From assembly GCF_011397635.1 (NCBI RefSeq), contig NC_064767.1:18455037-18519036 (forward strand): a stretch of DNA of 64,000 nucleotides. The letters are read 5' to 3'. The notes below the pieces were generated by a model, which was given only the letters and a program-made list of their open reading frames with translations, had not been told where the DNA came from and searched no databases. Both the position numbers and the translations under genes were made by a program. The stretch is from Epinephelus fuscoguttatus. Lineage: Eukaryota > Chordata > Actinopteri > Perciformes > Serranidae. Below are positions 23,849 to 36,000 of this stretch, one piece after another; position 1 is the stretch's first letter, and each line of letters starts with the position of its first letter.

Positions 23849-23853
23849 TATAA
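22798..23853 (+). pseudogene. DD36E Tc1 transposase, broken
   Basis: The catalytic half is open from ATG at 22993 (286 residues): WSDESGF with the first Asp, FQQDNAPCH with the second, and [13 protein letters not shown] with Glu, with 36 residues between the second Asp and the Glu. The N-terminal helix-turn-helix part begins at about 22798 (ATGAGGAAGAAAGGTGAT). It is broken by a ~24-base deletion after GTTGTTG, relative to the copy at 51.6 kb, and by a TGA at about 22958-22960, so a complete transposase cannot be made. Family spacing DD36E is what has been called Incomer; that name is inference from spacing only. Confidence 0.85.
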
Positions 23854-23896
23854 ATACCTTACATGACCCCTCTTCAAAAATCCTAACCCTTTATTA

Positions 23897-26535
23897 AAGC
23901 CTCACAGATGATATATTCTCTGCTTATGTCTAAATATAATGTTGAGTCACAGGAGAGCTTCACTTTACTGCATCTTCACAGTGACCTGGATATAAACAGG
24001 TGTTTACACAGTTACTAAAACATTTTTTTAAAACATGCAGTAACTAATTATTTTGACCACTTGGGGACAGCAGAAATCAGCTGTGACAACACTGACGTGT
24101 TATCACCTTTAAAGCTGACGTGGGAAACTTTCTGCAAACAGTGGGCCTACTTACGCTTCCATCAGATATGTAGCAACGTAAGCATTCACATGGCCACCTG
24201 GTAAGGCCAATATTTATCTTGTTTTAGCTCCGAATGTGGTCTCCACGTGACATAAATGTTGTCATCCACCTATGTCTGCAGGGGGTCTGCATGGAGCTCT
24301 GGGGACATCTGTGTGCAGCCCTTTTTTTGTGACTGCGTTGACAGTAAACCTATCCCACTGCACATGCTCCACTTTCAAAATATAATCTCTTGCTCTACAA
24401 TCCAGTCCAGTCCTGTTCAAAACATTGTGGTTAAGCCAGCAGTGGCCCCGTATTACAGTGAAGTTAGTTCTAAGCTGCATATTCTGCAGACATTTGACAT
24501 GTTCTCTGGTCCCAGCAGTGTCCTCTTAGCTCCAGTTCTATCTGATGTTGGCAGTGAGAGGACAGTAAGCTAACTTCCCAGCCCTCCCTCACACCCTCAG
24601 TTGTGATATGACAGGAACCACATGCATGACTTCAACTGTCCGCGAACGTTCAATGCTTTAAGTATGTCTGAGCCTTAAATCCTGACTAAAATATCTCACT
24701 CTTCAGGCAATAAATGCTCCACTATGTTACACCAACTAGTCGCTACGTTTTACAAGCTGGGTAGATAGTGTGCAGAGGGTTTATCAGAGATTTGTCCCTG
24801 AAAACAGCAGCCAACACTGTGCTGAGCACGGTCATCATTATTTTCAATGGAAAGAGCAACGACTGGTTTTTATAGTTCAATCAAATTCAATTTAAAACCC
24901 TAGATGTGCTGACCCCTAAGACGCTGATTCAGTGGTATTAAAGTCAAGGGTATGGCAGTGGCAGCACACCACCAAGGACTGGATTGAGAGCCAACAACAT
25001 TTTTTAATTCAGTAAAATGTAACTATTTAAAATGCCTTAACATATCCCTAACAAAATAATACTGTAGCTTTGTACCTTTACGGTTCCCTGAAGTGCCTGA
25101 ATCTCTGAGATGATTGTAAAACACAGAGTAACAGCCCCTGGTGGTGGATTTTCCTTCAATTTGAATGTCTTTAGTTCTCATGTAATGCAGATATTTAAGT
25201 GTAAAGCTCTCACCTAAGTGTAAAGTGCATCATGTCATCACAAGTGCTCTCCTCCCTGCTCTTTGAGATGAAAAACCAAACGTTTGATATTCACACTGGT
25301 GGCTGCTACTGACACTGATTGCAAAGTGGTTTTGGGGAAGGTAATCAATGTGAGAGATGGAATGTCTTTGCTCATAATAAACAAGAAATCGTGATTTGTT
25401 GCAAATCTGCTGCAAAGGGAAAAAAATCCTAACAATCAAAACTTTTATTAGGTTCAGTGGGTTGATTATAAAAGGCAGAATTCTTTAAAAATGCTACTCG
25501 CTGAATCTATAAGACTAATTAGCGAGACTATGAATTCAGTGTGATCTTTGACTCTTTTTTTCCATTGGGGGCGTCAAGGTATGGACATTGCTGTGTGGCT
25601 GTCACCACCATATCTCTGTGGTCAACCACCCTGAACAGGAGATAAACAGACACAGACAGCAGCACTGATGACTTCTTAGAATCAATTCCTTATTGTGATG
25701 GAAAGCTAGCGCTGCTGGGTTTTGTATCGCCTCTGACAATCATCTGTCAGTGGCGACGAGATGACTTTTTGTGTCCTCTGACATTGAGTGCAGTGGGCTG
25801 GCAGATAGACTCAGTGTGGTTTAGATATAATAACGGATAAGAAGAGACACGGGTGAAAAGATAGACAACTCCTTCTATCATCTCCAGTGGACACTAACAC
25901 TTGTTTTCTTTTCTAGAACTTGAACATATCCACCCTTCAGCTCATAAGAGATGAGAAAATTGCTTTTGCATGTCCCTATTAGTTTTTATTACCCTCTAAA
26001 TATCAGGGGCTTCTTGCTTGGCCGTGATAGCGTCTGTCGCTGTAGCCCAGGAGGCCTGACCAGCAGGATAAACACTAGGCTTCAATTTCCAACTCTGGAC
26101 AGTTCTCTAATCTCAACCGGGCTTTGGATTTACTGCTGCTCGTAACCAATGAATATAGATAGGAAAAAAGACGGCAGTGTGATCCTGACGTTCTCTTCTC
26201 AGCCATGGAGAATATGCACAAGACCTATAATCTATGGCCTCTGCTTGAGGTCTGACAGATAGTAACATAGTTTATTGGTGACACTGTTATGGGGGAATAA
26301 GCAGCAGTGAAAGAGAATCGATACAAGTTTATATATGGGGTTTAAATCTGAATGGACGCAGTCTGCTTTGGCAAGATGTTGGTTCTGCTGGAGACACTGA
26401 GAATTCGTCCAAACTCTCTGTCAGTGTTCGACCCCTCAGGCATAATTAACCATTCTGTTCCATCCCCCTGCATTTCTTTATCATTTGCGTGTTTATTTTG
26501 TATTAATCCTTGAATGCATTTGTGTGGCAGCCACT
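23897..26535. other. Intergenic, nothing recognised
   Basis: Lies between the divergent receptor and bfsp1 genes. Blocks around 24100-24200 and 24700-24870 look like decayed dispersed repeats but I could not find matching ends. No coding exon supported. Confidence 0.4.
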
Positions 26536-27780
26536 TAAGCCTGTTTCCACCAAACACTTTCGGTATGCTAACTTTGGAACCAAAAATAACCCTTCAGACA
26601 TGGTACCTTGACTCTAGGTCCATTGAGTGTTTCCATTGCAAACAATACCCTTAAATGTGGGCAGGTGTTATCACAAGTAAAGTAATGGTTACATTTTAAA
26701 TTTAAAGGGATAGTGCACCCAAAAATGAAAATTCAGCCATTATTTACTCACCCATACTCCCCGGGAGGCTCAGGTGAAGTTTTAGAGTCCTCACATCACT
26801 TGCGGAGATCCCAGGGGAGAGGGGGTAGCAACACAACTCCACCTAATGCAGGCTGACGGTGCCCCAGATTAAAACGTCCAAAAAAACACATAACTGAAAC
26901 CACAGAATATCTCCATACTGCTCGTCCGTAGTGATCCAAGTGTCCTGAAACTCCGACATAAAAAGTTGTTTGGAAAAACGTCATTTGAACTCTGTTTTTA
27001 GCCTCATTGTAGCACAGTGTACAGAGAGGCAGTTGGAGCTACATGCTACAGTGAAGCTAAAAACAGAGTTCAAATGACGTTTTTCTTTTGTTTTTGTTTT
27101 TTTGTGGTTTCAATAATGTGTTTGTTGACGTTTGAATCTGGGGCGCTGTAAGCCTCCATTAGGTGGAGTTTTGTTGCTAGCTCCTCTCCCCTGGGATCAC
27201 CGCAAGGGGTGTGAGACTCAACTCAACTCATGCATTGAGCAACATTACATGTAAACATTCCACCTTAAAGGTTGTCAGAAGTCGGCCCAGTGAATTAAGT
27301 TCTTTTTCTCAGACTGCAGCTGCTGCAAGAGGCAGCAAAATATCCTTTCATTTTATAGTGACAGTTTACTAATGTAAAACTTGCCACGGTATGAACAGTG
27401 GTTACATAACCAGCCACAACTCTGAGCAGAGCTACCATCCGCTATTGACCAATCAGCAGAGTGCAGTGTTCACAGCTCCACCTTTTAGTACCAGATCTGT
27501 GTGCTAGGTACCCCAACAGAGGGGGGACCAAAAATGGAGACGGTACGGAACAGTTTCACTGGTACCATCCACAACTTTTCACAGTGGAGTCTATTAATAT
27601 GTTTGTGGGAGCTCTTCATATTATCCCACCCACAGAAAAAGTGCACATTGCTGTAAATCACTTCCTCATCAACTGGCTGCAGGTTAGAGGTGACCTTAAC
27701 TGTCACTTCACGTATCCTCCTGCCACAGTTCAGGATTCCAAACCAATTTCACACTGAAAGGTCAGTGGCATACCTCAAAC
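26536..27780. repeat. Older repeat interrupted by a fold-back element
   Basis: Blocks on both sides (tttccaccaaacactttcgg and accaaaaataaccc on the left; gtaccagatctgtgtgctag and ggaccaaaaatggagac on the right) look like the two halves of one fish inverted-repeat element of the type with GGTACC motifs. The fold-back at 26785-27219 sits between them. Borders are approximate. Confidence 0.4.
26785..27219. mobile_element. Fold-back (long inverted repeat) element
   Basis: The left arm (26785 to about 27013) and right arm (about 27046-27219) are reverse complements over most of their length: gatcccaggggagagg/cctctcccctgggatc, actccacctaatg/cattaggtggagt, and aaacgtcatttgaactctgt/acagagttcaaatgacgttt. 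The left arm carries about 60 extra bases, replaced on the right by an A/T-rich filler. The loop is ~30 bases. No coding capacity. Confidence 0.85.
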
Positions 27781-29676
27781 AGTGTACGTCATGCGCTACC
27801 CAATTCCTTGCCTTTCCAATGTTCTATATATAAGCAACGTCTTAGTGTGCTTATTGTTTGTAATCACTGCACGTCGTGAAAATGTCACATGGACAATCTG
27901 AAGGCTTTAGGAGTCGTTCCATGACACAAGGAGAGATTGTATGCATTGAGCGCGTCATTGACTGATACACCTGGAGATGCACACAGACACGAAGCTGGAC
28001 ATCCTCAGAGAGATCGCTCATTAGATAGAGGGAACTTTCCCGGTCTTGGTACTGTGGGAAAAGGCAAGTGCTGAATACTAAACAAAGGAAAACCAGTGTA
28101 TGTCATGTCAAGTTTGGCTTTTTTTCTGTGTTTTCAAGAAGAACACGTGTGTTATTTTTGAGTGAAGTGCCACATATGAGTGTGCTGGATATGGTACAAG
28201 GAGGATTTTATCCTTTAAACAATAGATTTAATTTTTGTGTTTGATAGCGTAACAGTAAGTAGAAGTAGATAGAGTTCATCACATTGTCTTTGAATACATT
28301 TAATTAGTCAGGTACTGTTACTGAATGTGAAAGAAAAGCATGCATCTATTGTTTGAATGGGAAATTAGCAGTATAGCATTACTTTAACTTTATTATCTCA
28401 ATCAAGGTTTTTGTTTTGTAGCTCCTACTGCAGCTTTCATCACTGCTGCTCCTGTGCCGCGGGCTTTGCTGGGCCCGAAATCTGCTGAAATGCTGATGTA
28501 AAGCCATTTGACATGTGTTTCATTCAGCCGTTTCACAGACAGCTTGCTAGATCCGTCTAGAGGGACATTTAGACTGACCTTGTACCGCTGCCTGCAGAGA
28601 GCGAGCCAGAGCAGAAGCTCCTCTGTCTCTTCCTCATTTTTCCATCACTTTCTCTTAGTCTTATTTCCGCTTAATGTTTCTGTGGGCATAAGAGAAAAGA
28701 ATGGAAATAAAGAAATGTAGAGATGTCAGCTAAAAGCACCTTGAGAGAACAACAATTAGAGGCTCTCTTTCTTGTTATTGTGTTTAGAGTGCTGATATAT
28801 TTCAGCTTCTGAGTCATCTTCACAGCAAAACATTGCCACGTAGGGTGCATTTGAATGTGGGCTTTGATTGCTTCTATTAAAGCAAACAACATGTGGAAAT
28901 AAAGATTGAAGCTACGTAATAGACCAGAGCTGCATCCTAAGTTGCACAGTTCAATTAGAAGTTGCTTCCCACTCATTTTAGTGTTATTTTTTTATATTAT
29001 CTGGCGACCAACAGAACTTATACAACAACAAAATAACTATTAAACATTCACTGTATTGTTTGATCGACCAGCTACCTGCTCATCACCAAAACAATGAACA
29101 CATTTCTCTAATTTAGGGTGTGGTGCTTTTGTAATCATGAACTCAAACACATTTAGTACCCTCCTGTAAACAAAAAACAACTTTGTTTTCAGCATTCACT
29201 GTGTGTCACCACTTAGCCACTTCTGGCAGGAGTAGTTCTCCACAGTCCACACAAATTGCACTGCACGAAATTTCCCCTCTGTCCTGTGGTGGGCCACCAT
29301 CCAATCTGCCATATCAAACAGGGATCTAGAAAGCAGCTGACTAAGAACCAAAATAATGGTGTGTGACAACCCAGTGCTTTCCCGGGCCGGCCAATTGTTT
29401 GTTTTTGTAGTTCTGCTTTGTCATCAACAGCGTGGCTTTTCTAATCTCTGCCACAAAGGCCACAATAAACTCTGGAAGGCCCCAGGCTCGTAGCATGCGT
29501 GGCCACAGCTAGAGGGAGGTTTTGTGGGCTATTTCGCCAGCAGCCAGTGCTGTGCAGCGTTTAGTCTAGCATGAGACAGCCAAGGGTGAGCACCCGAGTT
29601 TTCACACAATAAAGGTGCTGAACAGGACCAAGCACTCCGGGGATACCACCAACCCACGGGAGGGAAGCGTACCACC
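27781..29676. other. Upstream region of bfsp1
   Basis: No exon supported. The last ~90 bases before the bfsp1 ATG probably include its 5' UTR; there is no clear TATA box, and agtgctgtgcagcg at about 29548 carries inverted TGCTG/CAGC half-sites reminiscent of a Maf response element. The start context ACCACCATGT is a good Kozak match. Confidence 0.4.
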
Positions 29677-30050
29677 ATGTACAAGACCAGCTACCTGCAC
29701 GAGGTGCGAAAGGAAAAGTACGAGCGCTCAGATGTCTTTGATGAGGAACCTGGGGACTCTGAATGCTCTGCAGGCATCTCAGCCATCCAGGGATGGGAGA
29801 GCCTTCAGGAGCTCAACAGCCGCTTTGCCCGGTACATCAACAGGGCACGAGTCCTGGAACAACGCAATGCCGTGTTCCGCAAGCAGCTGGAGACGCTGCA
29901 GCGGATGGAAGAAGCCAGCGGCCTAGAGGAGGCCTTCACAGAGCAGATTGAAGTCAACAGGCAGCGAATCCGGGAGCTGTCGTCTGACCACGCCAAGCTG
30001 GAGCGGGAGCTGAGAGATGCTTGCCGCATGCTGGATGAATTCACCAGCAA
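29677..30050 (+). CDS. bfsp1: bfsp1 exon 1 (head and coil 1)
   Basis: Begins at an ATG in strong Kozak context and ends AGC AA|GTAAGAG (phase 2). Encodes residues 1-124 plus two bases of Lys125. Confidence 0.95.
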
Positions 30051-33000
30051 GTAAGAGAGTGGTGGTCTTATCTACTTCAGAGATAGAGTCATTAGAAATG
30101 TATAGAAATGTCAAAATTTAGAGAAAGTGATAATCTTATATAAATGAAGATAGTGGTTCACAAAAACCTTTTTTTACGGTGTATGCTTTTAATTTCTTCT
30201 AGACTATTATTGTAAGGCAGCAGTACTTGTGCAGCTCCAGGAGTCCAAGACAAAGTTTCCTTCAGGGACAATAAAGTATATCGTATGGTAAATAAAATGT
30301 CTTAAGAAATCAGCAGAGAAACTGTAAATGAAGAGATAATAACTGTCACAATGGATGCAGTTTTTAAGTCGAAATGATCAGTTTACTCCCTTATAATCAG
30401 GTCGTCATACAGATTGCTTAAAAAATCCATTTATTCTGAATACTGTAACATGTCTAGTTATCATAAAACAAGGCACTGAATTAACATCTAATTAAAATAA
30501 GGGTAAATTAAAGGGTCAGTTCACCCAAATCACTGATTAAAAAAGCACATTTTCTCACTCACCACCAGTAATAGCCGTGCCTATACTAAAGCGAAATGGG
30601 GTAAAATGGAATGTCATTTGTAATACACATCAAGCAGCATTTGAAATCATTTCAAAAATTCCACTGCGACATTTCATTCCAGAAAGATTGTCTGTGTTCC
30701 CCTGGATAATCCACATACCGCACTGTCAACAGCTTTAATAGGGACTATTTGTTCAGCAGAATGTAGTTCCAGTGAAAACTGTTCACAGTGAGGTCTCTGA
30801 ATTATCCGCAGTAACCATTTTTCCAATGCTGTAAGCAATTCAGATGAAATTCCACTGACTTCAGTTGTACTGATGTGGCGGCAGGAATCCCCGAGGCAGT
30901 TTGCTTAAAACCTGGGCAGTAATATTGTATCTACATGGATGCATGCCATTCAAAAGTTACAGTTATCTACAGACACGGTGCAATCAGCTGTCAGCAGGCA
31001 GCAAAGTCGCACTCCATTATTGATTGAGTTGAGAAGAATATTGACCAACTCTGACCGAATCAGCAGGTGAAGAGAGCTGGATTTCACCAGGTGTAGCTTC
31101 GATTTGCAGCTCTGACACGAACACAGAGGTGTCGTGCCTCGAGAAAGTGATGAGTTTGTTCATGGGTCCTGTTGCGCTGTGAGCACACAAACACAAACAT
31201 GCAGTAATAGTCATAAAACACACAGGTGTATTCGAGGTAGGTATTCCTGTACCGTGAAAGGCTGCAGCTTCATATTATAAAGTTACACTGTTCCGTCTCC
31301 TGCTTTTTATTAACACATAATCGAGATGTTTTATGTTCCAGATATAGAAATGAATGTGATTATCAAGAACAGCTTCGGAGCACACTGGAGCAATTAAACA
31401 AGGTACTGTCTGTCATACAGTTATTGTGCATCAAAATTCTCCACCATTTAAACATGGAAAAAACTGTGCATGTGATTTTACTTTGTTGGTTTGTTAACTG
31501 GTTTGAGGTGGCCAGTATGATACTGGGTCAGCCACTGAAGAGTTTTAAACAATGTTGCAGGACTGCAGTTTGTCACTTTGGTGACTTTTGGCTCATTATG
31601 AGCTCAGTACACTTAATAGTGTTTTCCCTATTGTTGTTTGTTCTCCTGTCCGCTCCTGCAGGAGGCTGACGGTGCTCTGCTAAGAAACCTGGAGTACCAG
31701 ATACAATCACAGTTCCTGCAGGACGACATCAGCTCCACCAGAGACAGACACAAAAAGGTCAGTGGCACTAATGGTAAAGTGGATCAAAGTGAGCTTCAGT
31801 ACAAAGGAAGCTACACAACTTTCAGTTCTGTCACCTTAAACAACTCCCTCAATACAATACAGATTTTGGATAGGATAACCACTGTATATGTCTACCTTTT
31901 TTATTTTTTCCTCGATAAAACCTCCTTGTAATTGATTTGGCTGTTATCAGACCATTTAATGGCCATTATCAGTGGTGATAAGTGTTATTGATGTGTAAGT
32001 AGGCGCCTGCCACACTTGCTTTTAGGCAGAGAAGGCCATTATCAGGACATGAAATCAAGCTATCTGCCAGAAAGGGCTTTCACATAAAAAGGGCTTTCTA
32101 CCATGTGCAAGGAAGTCTGCATCCAGGATGGGCGGGAGAGATGGTGAACAGTACTTTCATCCAGGAAACTGGGGTTGGAGTCCCATGTGAAATCAGTATT
32201 TATATCAAACCATGATCTTTTTGGAAACCTGACCAAAATGTTTTCACAGTTAAACCTGTAAAAGTGAAAGTGGAGCCTAACAAACTGGTAACAAACATTA
32301 ATTGGATCTATAGCAGCCTTCTGAACCTACCAGTAGGTGCAGTAGGCCCACACTGACCCATATCTTTGAGGCTTATAATCACAGAAAATTGATATTAAAT
32401 GGGCTGATAACATTCCGATGTGTTTCAGCATATGGTAGTCTCTGTGTAAGACGGTAGAAATTGTTTCTTAAAAGTTATCAAATATGTAGTTTTGGATTGT
32501 AATGTGCCTTTTTGTAGTATTTTCTCTACTTTCATGGCACTTTTTGTCGTTTTTTTGTTTATTGTTTTGTTGTTTATTTTCCATTGCACAATAGATTTGT
32601 TTTTTAGACATAAAAGCCCACAGAGAAACCCTGCATCCTAGAAATTGTGTTTTTATTTCACCAGTTTCACAAAGGGAAACCAAAAAGCACTTTAGTTGAG
32701 GTATGGCTTGAATTTCAGTAAAGCAAACATCTTGTCTCATGATTCAAGTTGCTATGTAAGTCAACAGGGGAACCTAACAAACCGATAATGGTCATTGAAT
32801 GGACCTATAGCAGCCTTCTGAACCTACCAGCAGGTGCAGTAGGCCCATAGCAACACATATCTATGAGGCTTATAACCACAGAAAATGGACATTAAATGTC
32901 TTTTGTAGTATTTTATCTGCTTTTTATAGGATCTTCTGTTTATTGTTTGTGTTTTTTCATAGCTCTATGTGTTTCCATCGCACAGTACATTTGTTTTTAG

Positions 33001-36000
33001 ACATAAAAGCCCTCAGGGAAACCCTGCGTCCTAGAAATTATGTTTTTATTTCACCATTTTCACCAAGGGAAACATGTTTTCTTGTTTAGTGGCAAACCGA
33101 AAAGCTCTTCAGTTAAGATTCGACTTAAATTTAGTAAAGCAAAAAAAAAAATCCTCAAAAAGAGCAGATATCGTATTACAAGAATGAATATTGTGGGGGG
33201 AAAAAACAAAGGAAATAGGTTACCAGTGTGTTTTGCAGATACTTTCAGTGAGAACATTTTGGAACGTACATTCATCTCATTATGTTGATAAGAAAGTTGA
33301 TTCAGGTGACGTTAAGGTTCTCTCAGAAACATGTTTTTTGTTATAAATAATTAGTATATAAATTACATTTCTGGGAGAAAGAGTTGCACAGAGAGACTAT
33401 CTTTGGCTGTGAACACTGTAATTGCCCATGTACATAATACAATATGTACCTTTAATGTATTGATATAAATAGAAGGAACAGAATACCACAGAGATCAGCT
33501 GCTCTGTCAGTTACAAAGGGGAAAGTGTTGTGGGCTTTATAAGTGTATATACATCAATACATTTTCACTCTACAGCAAAGAGACGTACAGCAGAGAAATG
33601 ACAGTGAACAATAGCATTGACGCTCACATTAAAGCAGTACTTATCGATGGCTCTCAGAACATGAGCCCTCAAAAGCCACTTACTGACAAATGGCTTTAAT
33701 AATCCCTCTCATTGTTCACAGCAGTTAATATCTCTGACATATTGCATTTTGAAATTGTGCCCAAACCGGTCTTTCTGACAGTATCTTCGATGTCAGAGTG
33801 GTGTATGTTGTATGGATTTATTGGATAACTCAAAGTCAGTCGATAAATTTAATCCACACCACGAGTGGCTGTAATTCAAAATGTACTTCAGAGCACAGTG
33901 TGTTTTTTCTTTCTGCTGCTTTTGAACACTCCTCACCTCGGGCTACCACTCCTCAAACGACAAGGCGAAAAACCTTGCATGGGTGCCAAAGGATGTGTTA
34001 TGATGTACCTCAGGCTTTAGCAACAATTTACCTTCTGTGATGTGAGCGAGGACAGAATTACAGATAAAAAGTAACAGTGCTCTTCACTACTGACATATGA
34101 CAGGAAAGCCTAAAGGAAAGAAAATGTGTGCAGTAGGAACGGCTCGAAGATGTAACCCAGCAGCCACAAAAATGCTGAGACAAAAGAAAACTACACTGCT
34201 ACATAATGCATCAGGCGTACTTTCCGCAGACTCTTGCCTGACCAATTTCTCCCCTTTTTTTTTTTGCACCCACTACTGCTTTTGATGACGAATTAATCCG
34301 TGACTCTGCAATATTGAGATAGCATATCAAAAGGCACTGCTGTTACTATATTATGTGAGAAAGAATAGGGAGTCGCCTCACATGAATACTGGGCTTGTGG
34401 TCCTGAGCTTTGAAGTAACCCTCTGGAGGGGGGAAATATACGTATCTCTTCTTTATTAGGGAGTCTGAGATTACGCTTTTGCAAATGGATTTTAAAAGAA
34501 ACTTCCTTTGCTGTGAAGAAATGCTCGCATCGTTTATAAAAACATATCGGCTAAATGACGGCCCTTTATTGGATACTGTCATTCTCTTACCCAAGTGCAA
34601 AGTAAATAAGCAAGAGGTGTGTGTGCAGAGAAGATAAAATAAAAGCTCAGGAATGTTTTTCCTTTTGCTGAGTTGTATATTTTGTGTTTACCTTCTTCCT
34701 CTATAGAACCTTGCAGAGATCCAGACCTATGTAAACATTTTACAGCAAATCAACCAGACACTTCCCCTTGTTCCCAATACGTCAGTGGGCATCTCTGAGG
34801 TGAGGTCATTAATGTTGTCACTGTGTGTGTGTGTGTGTGTATGTGTGTGTGTGTGTGTGTGCGCGCTGCAGTCCCTGCGGGGGAGAGGATGGTGTTTGCA
34901 TGTGTGTCAGCCCTGGCTACGTGTCTGGGGTTGATGAGGTTACCGGCTTCTCAGTCCAATTGGTCGCCTGTGCCTGCATTTGTCTGTTTTACTGTGTATA
35001 CGTGTGGGCGTGCATGTTCAGAAAAGACACTGGAACAGTCCACGGGACACATGCACAGGCCAGCAGTTTGAGGGTGACAGGACACATAATGAAGCACGTG
35101 CTGGAAAAAAAAAAAAAAAAAAAACAGACAAAAAAAACCAGCTGTGAATGTGAATTGTTCAGGGTACTGTTGAGTGGCGTTTGTAGCAGTTGGAGTCTCA
35201 TAAGTGTTTCTCAAAGGCAGGGCTGCTCTGGATGCAGAGATTGTTTAATTGGTTGAGTTAAATCTCAGAGGGCAGAGAAAAGGAGAGCCACAGGTCTTGG
35301 CTGCTGAAATCCAATGAAAATAGGACAAAGGTAAACAAGGAGGGAGATCATTGTATGGAGCTGTTAGTCCAGCTGCTAAGGGACTCTTAACAAATGGGTC
35401 ACCTGACAGGAGAAAAATAACGATGACTATTGAAATCACATAAATCCTATTGTGAGGCCTTTTTAGATCACCGGATAGCAACACATTAAAACAGCTGGGG
35501 CAGAGTCATGCTGTGTTCTCCAATGTCATCATTAAAACACTTCTAACAACCAAGCCAGTTTATGTTCATACATGTTCTAAAAATATAAGAAGATATACTT
35601 TATTAATCCCTGAGGGCATTTTTTTTTTACTCTATTGTCAAATGCACACAGGCCTGAAATACACACACATGCACAAACAGGACCTATACATGCATTAAAT
35701 GGAGAGATGTCAGAGTGAGGGAGCTGCCTTGGACAGGCGCCCTGAGCAGTTAGGGGTTCGGTACCTTGCTCAAGGGCAACTTGGCAGTGCCCAGTAGGTG
35801 AACTGGTGCCTGTCCAGCTACAAGTCCATACTCCATATTTGGCGGACTTCAGCTGCAGATCGTTCGGTTGCCAACCCAAGTCCCTATGGACTATATAGAC
35901 AACAATTATTTTACATGCAATTCAGTTTTGCCAGTCTCTGTAACTATCATTTCTGGCTCACTAGTTCCAGTGCCTTGCAAAAAGGTTTCAACCCCTTGGC

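Larger units (their letters stand above)
22646..23896. mobile_element. Inverted-repeat element enclosing a Tc1 copy
   Basis: The left end TTAAAGGGTTAGTTCGGGAT, continuing tttttgaa, is mirrored on the right by ttcaaaaatcc-taaccctttattaa (with a three-base gap in the right copy). Almost the entire interior (about 22690-23848) is a 5'-truncated Tc1 element. Either the Tc1 inserted into this small element or the ends captured it. Confidence 0.6.

Noticed and set aside
27461-27757. 98-codon plus-strand open frame
   Set aside because: Lies within the right half of a decayed inverted-repeat element; no domain.
34823-35256. 143-codon frame after bfsp1 exon 4
   Set aside because: Generated by the GT microsatellite and A-tract; lies in an intron with no splice support.
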